From NCBI RefSeq assembly GCF_001421325.1, contig NZ_LMJY01000001.1, positions 379,501 to 443,500 on the forward strand: a DNA stretch of 64,000 nucleotides, given 5' to 3'. Below are positions 55,063 to 62,726 of the stretch, in pieces. Each line of letters opens with the position of its first letter. Within the stretch, counting starts at the first letter, position 1. The position numbers and the translations under genes were made by a program. Below the pieces are notes generated by a model. It searched no databases, was not told the origin of the DNA, and was given only the letters and a program-made list of their open reading frames with translations. Source of the stretch: Novosphingobium sp. Leaf2. Its GTDB lineage: Bacteria; Pseudomonadota; Alphaproteobacteria; Sphingomonadales; Sphingomonadaceae.

Positions 55063-55722
55063 ATGACGAGTCCGTTCCCGGTTTTATCCGTGCTGCGTGG
55101 CACCGTTACACCATTTCGCGGGCCGGGTGAGAAAAGCGCCATCGCCAAGCGGCCGATCGACGGCCTCGTGCGGGTGCATCGGCTGGGTCTGGACGGTGAC
55201 GCGCAGGCCGACCTCACCGTCCATGGCGGCCCCGACAAGGCGATCCATCATTACCCGCACGACCATTACGCGTGGTGGTGCACCGCGATCGGGGACCATC
55301 CCTTGCTGGACGACTACGGCGCGTTCGGGGAGAACATATCCACGCGCGGTCTTGCCGAAGACATGGTATGTATCGGCGATCGCTGGCGGCTGGGCTCCGC
55401 GCTGCTGGAAGTGAGCCAGGGCCGGCAGCCATGCTGGAAGCTGGATCATCGCTTTGGCGGCGAGCACCGGGTGAACGCCTTGTGCGTCAGATCCCGCCGG
55501 GCCGGCTGGTATTACCGGGTGCTCGAAGAGGGCGCGGTGCAAGCCGGCGACGTGCTGGAACTGGTCGATCGGCCGTTCCCGTCATGGACGGTGCTGCGGG
55601 TGTTCGGCCTGCTGATCGGCGGCGATCACGCGGCGCATCGCGGCAGCCTGGAAGCGCTGGGCGAAGTCACCGCACTGGCGGAGGCCTGGACACGGCGGCG
55701 CGCCAGACTGCTGGCCGGATAG
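55063..55722 (+). CDS. MOSC domain protein, YiiM type
   Basis: A 219-residue cytoplasmic protein. Gly-Leu-Asp-Gly-Asp-Ala-Gln-Ala-Asp-Leu-x-Val-His-Gly-Gly-Pro-Asp-Lys-Ala is the MOSC core, and the likely molybdenum-cofactor cysteine is in Gly-Arg-Gln-Pro-Cys-Trp-Lys-Leu. YiiM relatives reduce N-hydroxylated compounds using molybdenum cofactor. It has AGGAAGAAAG upstream of the ATG and converges on trpS with nine bases between stops. Confidence 0.88.
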   Translation: MTSPFPVLSVLRGTVTPFRGPGEKSAIAKRPIDGLVRVHRLGLDGDAQADLTVHGGPDKAIHHYPHDHYAWWCTAIGDHPLLDDYGAFGENISTRGLAEDMVCIGDRWRLGSALLEVSQGRQPCWKLDHRFGGEHRVNALCVRSRRAGWYYRVLEEGAVQAGDVLELVDRPFPSWTVLRVFGLLIGGDHAAHRGSLEALGEVTALAEAWTRRRARLLAG

Positions 55723-55731
55723 AGCTAGCGG

Positions 55732-56751
55732 TCAGCCGCGCACCAGCCCCAGCGCCGCATACGTCCGTCCCAGCATCGGCACCGCCAGCGCGCGCGCCTT
55801 TTCCGAGCCCTGCCGCAGAATCGCATCCAGCGCCTCGCGATCCTCGCGCAGTTCCAGGAAGCGGGCATTGATCGGCCCCAGCTTTTCCACCAGCAGCTCG
55901 CCCAGTGCCGGCTTGAACCGGCCGAAGCCTTCGCCGCCGAACGTTGCCAGCACGCCGTCCACGTTGCTTCCGGCCATCGCCGCGTAGATGGCGACGAGGT
56001 TCTTCGCTTCGGGGCGGGCGTCCAGCTCGGTCTTGTCCGCCGGCAACGGCTCGGGGTCAGTCTTGGCCTTGCGCACCTTCTGCATGATGGTGTCGGCGCT
56101 GTCGGTCATGTTGATCCGGCTCATGTCCGAGGGGTCGGACTTGCTCATCTTGGCGGTGCCGTCGCGCAGGCTCATGATGCGTGCGGCTTCGGGCGGGATG
56201 AACGGCGCGGGCAGCGTGAACAGCGGCGCGTCGGGCGCGCAAAAGTCGTTGTTGAACTTCTGCGCGATGTCGCGCGCCAGTTCCAGGTGCTGCTTCTGAT
56301 CGTCGCCCACCGGCACGTGGGTCGCGCCATACAGCAGCACGTCGGCAGCCTGCAGCACCGGGTACGTGAACAGCGCCACGCTGGCGCCTTCGCGGTTCTT
56401 GCCGGCCTTGTCCTTCCACTGCGTCATGCGGTTGAGCCAGCCCATCCGCGCTGTGCCGTTGAGCAGCCACTGCAGTTCGGCGTGCTGGGGCACCTGCGCC
56501 TGGTTGAACAGGATGGAACGGTCCGGGTCGATCCCGCAGGCGACCAGCGCGGCCACCATTTCGCGGGTGTTGGCGGCAAGGTCTGCGGGCGTGTGCGGCA
56601 TCGAGATGGCGTGCAGGTCGGCCAGGAAATACAGGCACTGGCCGCCTTGTGCACTCACCTCGTCCTGCATCGCCACCCAGTTGCGGATCGCGCCAAGGTA
56701 GTTGCCGAGATGCAGGTTGCCGGTGGGCTGGATGCCGGAGACGATACGCAT
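55732..56751 (-). CDS. trpS: Tryptophanyl-tRNA synthetase
   Basis: A 339-residue class I synthetase. The HIGH-type motif is Gly-Asn-Leu-His-Leu-Gly-Asn near residue 14, and Lys-Met-Ser-Lys-Ser is near 205; Gly-Ile-Gln-Pro-Thr-Gly and [13 protein letters not shown] are TrpRS hallmarks. It lies 22 bases after murJ on the same strand. Confidence 0.97.
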   Translation of the reverse strand: MRIVSGIQPTGNLHLGNYLGAIRNWVAMQDEVSAQGGQCLYFLADLHAISMPHTPADLAANTREMVAALVACGIDPDRSILFNQAQVPQHAELQWLLNGTARMGWLNRMTQWKDKAGKNREGASVALFTYPVLQAADVLLYGATHVPVGDDQKQHLELARDIAQKFNNDFCAPDAPLFTLPAPFIPPEAARIMSLRDGTAKMSKSDPSDMSRINMTDSADTIMQKVRKAKTDPEPLPADKTELDARPEAKNLVAIYAAMAGSNVDGVLATFGGEGFGRFKPALGELLVEKLGPINARFLELREDREALDAILRQGSEKARALAVPMLGRTYAALGLVRG

Positions 56752-56773
56752 GCAAATGTCCGTTCAGGATAAG

Positions 56774-58342
56774 TCAGGCCGCGCGGCGGCGGCGCAGTAA
56801 GGCAAGGTCATTGCGGGTGAAAGCCCCGGTAACAAGTGTCGCCAGCCCATAGACGAGCCCGCCGGCCGAAACCAGCACCGCCAGCGCCAGGCCGCGCACC
56901 AGCCAGGTGCCGTGGACGTACGGTGCCATCAGTTCCTGCCCGAACCACAAGGCCACGCCCATCGCGATCGCGGCCAGCGCCAGGCGCGGTGCGCGCCGCT
57001 TGAGCCGCGCGTCCATAGCGAAGTGGCCGCGCTTCACCAGCGTGCGATACAGCATGGCGACGTTGAGGGTGGAAGCCAGCGCGGTGGCCAGCGGCGGCCC
57101 CATGTGCTGCAACGGCACGATCAGCGCCAGGTTGGCGACGAGGTTCACGCCCATTGAGATCATCGCATATCGCACCGGCGTGCGGGTGTCCTGCCGCGCG
57201 TAATAGCCCGGGGTCAGCACTTTCACGAGGATGTAGCTGGGCAGGCCCACTGAAAACGCGGCCAGCGCCTGCGCCGTACGGGCCACGTCGTTCGCATCGA
57301 ACTTGCCGTAGCCGAACAGCGCCGCCGCGATCGGCCCGCCACATACGATCAGCGCTACGGCAGCCGGCAGCGTCAGCAGCAGCGCCAGCTCCAGCCCGCG
57401 GTTCTGCGTTTCCATCGCCTCGGCCTCCTGCCCGCCGCCAAGCTGGCGCGAGATAGTGGGCAGCAGCACCGTGCCAAGGCCGATACCGATGAGGCCCAGC
57501 GGCAGCTGGTTCAGGCGATCGGCCATGTAGATGTACGTTACCGATCCGTGCGCCAGCAGCTTGGCCGCGATCGCGGTGGAGATGACGAGGTTGATCTGCA
57601 CCGCGCCCGCGCCTGCGGCGGCCGGCAGGATCAGTTTGAGCAGCTGCTTCACATCGGCGTTCCACACCGGCATGCGCAGGCGCATCGATACGCCGTTGGC
57701 GCGGCAGGCCAGCACCAGCCACAGCAATTGCAAGGCCCCCGCCACCGAAACCCCGATCGCCTGGTTACGTGCGGTCACCAGCGGATCGGCGGAATGGAAG
57801 CCCAGCAGCGCCACGATCAGTGTCAGGTTCAGCAGGATCGGCGCGGCGGCGTTAACCCAGAACTTGTTGATCGAGTTGAGAATACCGCCCAGCAGCGAGA
57901 CAAGGCTGATGAACGCCAGATAAGGAATCGTGAACCGGCTGAGCATCACCGCGAATGCGAACTGCTCGTGGTTCACGTCGTTAAAGCCCAGCGTCAGCAG
58001 GAAGGTGACGGGCCATGCCAGCACTTCTAGCACCACCGTCAGTACGATCAGCACCGGCAACAGCACGGACAGCGCTTGTTCGGCAAAGGCCAGCCCAGCG
58101 GGCAGGCCGGCGCCGTTCTTGTCCCCCACCTTCTTGTTGAACATGGGGATGAAAGCGGACGCGAAAGCGCCTTCGGCGAACAGCGCGCGGAACATGTTGG
58201 GCAGCCGAAAGGCGATCAGGAACGCATCGGACGCGAAGCCTGCCCCCACGTAGCGGGCGAACAGGCTGTCACGCAGCAGCCCCAGCACACGACTGGCGAG
58301 GGTGAGGCCGCCGACGCTGGCCAGGGCCTTGGCAAGGTTCAT
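56774..58342 (-). CDS. murJ: Lipid II flippase MurJ
   Basis: A 522-residue inner-membrane protein with about 14 membrane helices, moving lipid II across the membrane for wall synthesis. The N-terminal Ser-Arg-Val-Leu-Gly-Leu-x-Arg-Asp and Phe-x-x-Ala-Phe-Arg-Leu-Pro-Asn-x-x-Arg-x-Leu-Phe-Ala-Glu-Gly-Ala-Phe are diagnostic. It is followed by trpS and lies 126 bases after secB, all on the minus strand. Confidence 0.97.
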   Translation of the reverse strand: MNLAKALASVGGLTLASRVLGLLRDSLFARYVGAGFASDAFLIAFRLPNMFRALFAEGAFASAFIPMFNKKVGDKNGAGLPAGLAFAEQALSVLLPVLIVLTVVLEVLAWPVTFLLTLGFNDVNHEQFAFAVMLSRFTIPYLAFISLVSLLGGILNSINKFWVNAAAPILLNLTLIVALLGFHSADPLVTARNQAIGVSVAGALQLLWLVLACRANGVSMRLRMPVWNADVKQLLKLILPAAAGAGAVQINLVISTAIAAKLLAHGSVTYIYMADRLNQLPLGLIGIGLGTVLLPTISRQLGGGQEAEAMETQNRGLELALLLTLPAAVALIVCGGPIAAALFGYGKFDANDVARTAQALAAFSVGLPSYILVKVLTPGYYARQDTRTPVRYAMISMGVNLVANLALIVPLQHMGPPLATALASTLNVAMLYRTLVKRGHFAMDARLKRRAPRLALAAIAMGVALWFGQELMAPYVHGTWLVRGLALAVLVSAGGLVYGLATLVTGAFTRNDLALLRRRRAA

Positions 58343-58468
58343 CCACGCACTCCCATTAGGCCCCGGTCAGGCAACGCCGGTCGGTGCCCGCGCCGGAATC
58401 CGCGAATTGCTCCGCGCCGCCGGTGCGGCAAGGCACCTCATCCGTGCAGCATACGCCGCCGGACTGGA

Positions 58469-58981
58469 TCAGGCGTGGCCGACGGGCTCGCCCATGCCGG
58501 CTTCGGCCTGCTGCGACTGTGACTGCAGCTGCTGCACATACAGCCCGTTGAAGTCTATCGGCTCGAGCATCAGCGGCGCAAAACCGGCATCGCGCACGGC
58601 GTCGGAAATGACGCGGCGGGCGTAGGGGAACAGGATGCGGGGGGCTTCGGCGAACAGGAACGCATGGCCCTGGCCTTCATCCAGATTGCGCATACCGACC
58701 AGCGCGCAATAGCTCAGTTCCACGGCGAAGGCGGTGCCCGCATCGGTCTTGGACGAGCAGGTGATCTTCAGTTCGACTTCGTGCACTTCACCCTCGATCG
58801 CGCGGGCGCCGATGTTGAACTGCACGTCGATCTGCGGCTGGTCCTGCCAGGAAAAGCTTTCCGGCGCATTCGGATTTTCTACCGACAGATCCTTGACGTA
58901 CTGCGAGATGATGCCGGCCATCGGCGCGGTATCTTCATTGCCCAGGTCCATGTCGGAAATGACGTTGCCTTCGTCGGCCAT
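58469..58981 (-). CDS. secB: Protein-export chaperone SecB
   Basis: A 170-residue tetrameric chaperone that holds preproteins unfolded for SecA. Val-Lys-Asp-Leu-Ser-Val-Glu-Asn-Pro-Asn-Ala-Pro, the Tyr-x-x-Leu-Val region, and Leu-Phe-Pro-Tyr-Ala-Arg-x-x-Ile-Ser-Asp are family motifs. The ATG at 58981 gives the usual length with GGGAAAG upstream; the open frame continues 67 codons into the promoter region. It is divergent from the Tim44-like gene, an arrangement typical of alphaproteobacteria. Confidence 0.95.
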   Translation of the reverse strand: MADEGNVISDMDLGNEDTAPMAGIISQYVKDLSVENPNAPESFSWQDQPQIDVQFNIGARAIEGEVHEVELKITCSSKTDAGTAFAVELSYCALVGMRNLDEGQGHAFLFAEAPRILFPYARRVISDAVRDAGFAPLMLEPIDFNGLYVQQLQSQSQQAEAGMGEPVGHA

Positions 58982-59315
58982 CTTGGTGATCTTTCCCAAA
59001 TTGAAATCTTCGAAGGCGCGCGTAAAACATTTTGGCCTTGCGTGAAACACCTGACTGACTGGATTTTCGGCGGACGGTTTTATCCCCCGAACCGAAGGGA
59101 GCGCGCTCACGGTCGGGCGCGGCAGCTGCGGTCTGGCCGAAAAACGCCCCGGATGGCGGCTCATACGTTGTTCATTTGTCAAGCGTACCTATCTGGGTCT
59201 ATGTTCGAATGCTTGGCCGCCTGCGCTGGTCGAGTCTCACCGGTCGCGGCCGGAACCTTGCGCTCACCGCCGGCCGATCCGGTACGTGGCGCACGCAAAG
59301 GATGGATTTAGGGAC
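58982..59315. other. Divergent promoter region between secB and the Tim44-like gene
   Basis: A 334-base gap with no supportable gene. Both strands are open for long stretches only because of base composition. It should hold promoters for both genes. No operator-like palindrome or structured RNA stood out. Confidence 0.5.
59176..59205 (+). promoter_or_regulatory. Possible promoter of the Tim44-like gene
   Basis: TTGTCA (59176-59181) and TATGTT (59200-59205) are separated by 18 bases, 110 bases before the start codon, in a locally AT-richer stretch. The match is moderate. Confidence 0.35.
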
Positions 59316-60002
59316 GTGACACCGGAAATAGTGATCCTGGCCATGATCGCCGCCTTTCTGGGCTTGCGGCTCTATTCCGTTCTCGGTCGCCGTGCGGAGC
59401 ACGAGGAAGAGCCGATCCAGGGCCGTCTGGAAGGTGGTCGTCCTCAGCAGGGTCGCCCTCGCCAGCCCACCCCCGTTCGTCTTGACAAACAGGGTGAGGA
59501 TCGCGCCCGCGCCGAACTGGCGCGCCAGCCGTCCATCCCGCTCGCACCGCCTGCGGTTGAGCGTGGCCTTGCCGAAATCGCCCAGGCCGATCGCCGGTTT
59601 GATGTTGCCGCCTTTCTCGAAGGCGCGCGGGGCGCTTACCGCATGATTCTGGAGGCGTTCTGGAACGGTGACAAGGCATCGCTGCGCGGGATGTGTGACG
59701 AAGACGTCTACGCCGGTTTCGTCGCCGCCATCGATGCCCGCGCGCAAGCCGGGGAAACGCTGGACAACCGCTTGATCCGGATCGAGGAAACCGCATTCGT
59801 CGCGGCCGGAATCGAAGGCGGTTACGCGCGCATCACGCTGCGTTTCCGGGCTGACGTCGCAGCGATTACGCGCAACGCCGACGGTGTCGTGGTGGCCGGT
59901 TCGCTCAACGATGCCATCGACGCCACGGACGTGTGGACGTTCGGTCGCGCCTTGAACTCGCCTGATCCCGACTGGCTGCTGGAAGAGACTGACGAAGGTT
60001 GA
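59316..60002 (+). CDS. Tim44/TimA family inner-membrane adaptor
   Basis: A 228-residue protein: one N-terminal membrane helix (about 3-18), a charged Gln/Arg/Pro-rich linker, then a Tim44-like C-terminal domain (about 85-225) with Phe-Leu-Glu-Gly-Ala-Arg-Gly-Ala-Tyr-x-Met-Ile-Leu-Glu-Ala-Phe. Bacterial TimA proteins are relatives of the mitochondrial import subunit Tim44 with a poorly defined role at the membrane. The GTG at 59316 gives the family-like N-terminus; an ATG ten codons upstream is possible. mltA follows after 88 bases. Confidence 0.82.
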   Translation: MTPEIVILAMIAAFLGLRLYSVLGRRAEHEEEPIQGRLEGGRPQQGRPRQPTPVRLDKQGEDRARAELARQPSIPLAPPAVERGLAEIAQADRRFDVAAFLEGARGAYRMILEAFWNGDKASLRGMCDEDVYAGFVAAIDARAQAGETLDNRLIRIEETAFVAAGIEGGYARITLRFRADVAAITRNADGVVVAGSLNDAIDATDVWTFGRALNSPDPDWLLEETDEG

Positions 60003-60090
60003 TCCCGCAACCCGAGGGCTGCTAGCCCTTCGATCCAGATGCGCTCCGCGTTCCGTACGCGGGGCGCTGATTTTGTGGGGGAAGACGATC

Positions 60091-61365
60091 GTGCAGCGCC
60101 AGGCAATCCAAGGGGCTGCGCCGCAGCGTAATGCCGTGCGATCGATCCGCGCCATTGCCGTGTGCGCCTTGCTCGCCATGCTGGCAGCGTGCGGTGGCGC
60201 TATTCCCCGTCCATCAGGACCGCGCCCGAATTATCCACCTGCCACGGCCCCCACCCGTCCGGTCACCGGACCTGTAGTGCAGCCGCTGCCGCCCGAAAGC
60301 GCGCTGATCGCCGGAGTGCAGGCCGGGCCGCCCGTCGCCGCGCTGCCCATCGGCGCTACGGATGCCAGCGGCGCATTCGCCTCGTTTCGCGAAAGCTGCC
60401 CGCGTTTGACTGCGCGCACCGACGCCAGCGGCTTGACCCGCGCCGATGACTGGCGGGTGGCCTGCAGCGCTGCTGCCAACTGGGCCGGAAACCCGGCGCA
60501 ATTCTTCGCCGAATATTTTGAAACGGTGCGCGTGGGCGATGGCAGGGCCTACGCCACGGGGTACTATGAGCCCGAAATCGCTGGATCGCGCTATCCCGTG
60601 GCGGGCTATAACGTGCCGGTCTATGCGCTTCCGCCGGACCTTGTCCGCGCCCGTCCCGGCGATGCCGCACCGCTGCCGAACGGACGCATGCCGCTCGGCC
60701 GGTACGATGAATACGGCGCGTTCACGCAGTATTACGACCGGGCGCAGATCGATGCGGGCGCGCTGGCGGGCAAGGGACTGGAGATCGCCTGGGTGGCCGA
60801 TCCGGTGGAGTTCTTCTTTCTGCAGGTGCAGGGATCGGGCCGGCTGATCGCGCCCGATGGCACCGTCACCCGCATCGGCTATGCCGGGCAGAATGGTTTG
60901 CCCTATACCGGGATTGGCAGCGTGATGCGCAGCCAGGGGCTGATCGGATCGGGGCCGGGGCAATATTCAGGCTCGATGCAGGGGATCATGCAATATATCC
61001 GCGCCAACCCGGCGCAGGGCCGCGCGCTGATGGAGCAGAACCGCTCTTGGGTGTTCTTCAAGATCCTGAACGGGGACGGGCCTCTGGGCGCGCTCAACGT
61101 GCCGGTGCGGGCGCACAATTCGGTAGCGGTCGATCCGCGCTTCGTGCCGCTGGGCGCGCCGGTCTGGCTCGATCTTGACCGGCGCGAAGCGAACGGCATG
61201 TGGATCGCGCAGGATACCGGCGGCGCGATCAAGGGCGCCAACCGGTTCGATACGTTCTGGGGATCGGGGGCGCAGGCCCGCGTTACTGCGGGAGGGATGA
61301 GCGGGCACGGCAGCGCGCTGATCCTCGTGCCCAAGGGAACGCTGGCGCGGCTCGGCCTGCGATGA
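60091..61365 (+). CDS. mltA: Membrane-bound lytic murein transglycosylase A
   Basis: A 424-residue outer-membrane lipoprotein cleaving glycan strands with formation of 1,6-anhydroMurNAc. The signal ends in lipobox Leu-Ala-Ala-Cys34. The MltA domain has Gly-Tyr-Tyr-Glu-Pro-Glu, Gln-Val-Gln-Gly-Ser-Gly, Asn-Arg-Ser-Trp-Val-Phe-Phe and the 3D-domain Ala-Gln-Asp-Thr-Gly-Gly-Ala-Ile-Lys-Gly carrying the catalytic aspartate. The GTG at 60091 lies eight bases after GGGGGAAG; a TTG six codons upstream overlaps that site. The end overlaps the Smr gene by ATGA. Confidence 0.94.
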   Translation: MQRQAIQGAAPQRNAVRSIRAIAVCALLAMLAACGGAIPRPSGPRPNYPPATAPTRPVTGPVVQPLPPESALIAGVQAGPPVAALPIGATDASGAFASFRESCPRLTARTDASGLTRADDWRVACSAAANWAGNPAQFFAEYFETVRVGDGRAYATGYYEPEIAGSRYPVAGYNVPVYALPPDLVRARPGDAAPLPNGRMPLGRYDEYGAFTQYYDRAQIDAGALAGKGLEIAWVADPVEFFFLQVQGSGRLIAPDGTVTRIGYAGQNGLPYTGIGSVMRSQGLIGSGPGQYSGSMQGIMQYIRANPAQGRALMEQNRSWVFFKILNGDGPLGALNVPVRAHNSVAVDPRFVPLGAPVWLDLDRREANGMWIAQDTGGAIKGANRFDTFWGSGAQARVTAGGMSGHGSALILVPKGTLARLGLR

Positions 61366-61949
61366 GGCGACCTGGCCGCAGGCTTACCGACGCGGAAAAG
61401 GCGTTGTGGGCGCAAGTGGCCAATACGGTGACGCCCTTGACCCGCCCCGGCCGCACGGTGGAGCCCGGCGCGCTGACAGCCGATCCGTCGCCTACGCCGG
61501 CTGCTCCACCAGCCCTGCCACCCAAGCGCATCAAGGGCCGCGTACCGCCTCCGCCTACTGCCCCCAAGGCCGTTCCAGCCCCGCCGCGCACGGCTGACGA
61601 GCGGGCGCATCTGGACGGTTCGTGGGAGCGCCGCATTGCCAAAGGCGGGCTGGTGCCTGATTTCAGCCTCGACCTGCATGGCTCCAACCTCGATCAGGCC
61701 TATGCGCGGCTGATGCACGGATTGACGCAGGCGCGCTCTATGGGTGCGCGGGTAGTGCTGATCGTCACCGGCAAGCCGCGCCCTGTCGATGCCGCCGATC
61801 GCGGCACCGCGCGCGGCGCGATCCGCGCCAAGATTTCGGATTGGCTCGCCGCCAGCGGGCATGCCTCTGAGATCGTCGCGATTCGCGGTGCGCACCGCCG
61901 CCACGGCGGGCAGGGCGCGATTTACGTGGTGCTCAAGAAGCGGCACTAG
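61362..61949 (+). CDS. Smr/MutS2-type domain protein
   Basis: A 195-residue protein. Residues 1-100 are Pro/Ala-rich and probably disordered; the C-terminal 95 form an Smr domain with Leu-Asp-Leu-His-Gly, Ile-Val-Thr-Gly-Lys and a late Gly-Ala-x-x-x-x-Gly-Gly-x-Gly-Ala-Ile-Tyr-Val. Smr domains act as nicking endonucleases or RNA cleavage modules; the target here is unknown. The ATG overlaps the mltA stop, an order seen across alphaproteobacteria. Confidence 0.9.
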   Translation: MRRPGRRLTDAEKALWAQVANTVTPLTRPGRTVEPGALTADPSPTPAAPPALPPKRIKGRVPPPPTAPKAVPAPPRTADERAHLDGSWERRIAKGGLVPDFSLDLHGSNLDQAYARLMHGLTQARSMGARVVLIVTGKPRPVDAADRGTARGAIRAKISDWLAASGHASEIVAIRGAHRRHGGQGAIYVVLKKRH

Positions 61950-62010
61950 AGGCTGCGGTGCAACAGTTCGGTCGACCGGCGTGTGCACGCTATGGAGAGG
62001 AAAAGAGTTT

Positions 62011-62709
62011 GTGGGCACGCGCGGTCATGGGGAACGGCATTTCATCAGTCGCATGGGCTGGCTCAGGGCTGCCGTTCTGGGCGCGAATGACGGCTTGCTG
62101 TCCACTTCCAGCCTCATCATGGGCGTTGCGTCGGCGTCCACGGGTCGCTCGCCGATCATCGTGGCCGGCGTTGCCGCTCTATTTTCGGGCGCCTTGTCGA
62201 TGGCGGCGGGCGAATACGTATCGGTCAGTTCGCAGCGCGATTCGGAAGACGCCGATCTGCGCCGGGAGGCGGAGGAATTGCGGACTACCCCCAAGGCCGA
62301 ACAGATCGAACTGGCAAACATCTATGTGGAGCGCGGCCTTGACCCGGATCTGGCCGTGCAGGTCGCCACGCAGCTTATGGCGCGCGATGCGCTTGGTGCT
62401 CATGCCCGCGACGAACTGGGTCTTTCAGACGAAACCGCCGCGCAGCCGGTGAAGGCGGCGCTCGCTTCGGCGACGTCGTTTGCGGCAGGCGCCTTGCCGC
62501 CGCTGCTGATCGCGATCCTAGTTCCGCCCGCCTATGTCTTGTGGACGATACCCGTTATTTCGCTGCTGTGTCTGGCGATCCTGGGCGCGCTCGGCGCAAG
62601 AACGGGCGGCGCGGCGGAAGGGCCTGCGGTGATAAGGGTGGTTTTGTGGGGCGCGCTGGCGATGGCGATCACGACGGGTATCGGCCGGCTTTTCGGCACC
62701 GTGGTGTAA
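62011..62709 (+). CDS. VIT1/CCC1 family transporter
   Basis: A 232-residue membrane protein with about five helices. His-Gly-Glu-Arg-His-Phe-Ile-Ser-Arg then Trp-Leu-Arg-Ala-Ala-Val-Leu-Gly-Ala-Asn-Asp-Gly and Ala-Gly-Glu-Tyr-Val-Ser-Val-Ser-Ser-Gln-Arg-Asp define the VIT family, whose members move iron or manganese out of the cytoplasm. The GTG at 62011 is chosen because GGAGAGG lies ten bases upstream and the His-Glu-His-Phe lead-in is conserved; the open frame runs back through the Smr gene. It converges on the GT22-type gene. Confidence 0.9.
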   Translation: MGTRGHGERHFISRMGWLRAAVLGANDGLLSTSSLIMGVASASTGRSPIIVAGVAALFSGALSMAAGEYVSVSSQRDSEDADLRREAEELRTTPKAEQIELANIYVERGLDPDLAVQVATQLMARDALGAHARDELGLSDETAAQPVKAALASATSFAAGALPPLLIAILVPPAYVLWTIPVISLLCLAILGALGARTGGAAEGPAVIRVVLWGALAMAITTGIGRLFGTVV

Positions 62710-62726
62710 AGCGGCCAGGCAAGCGA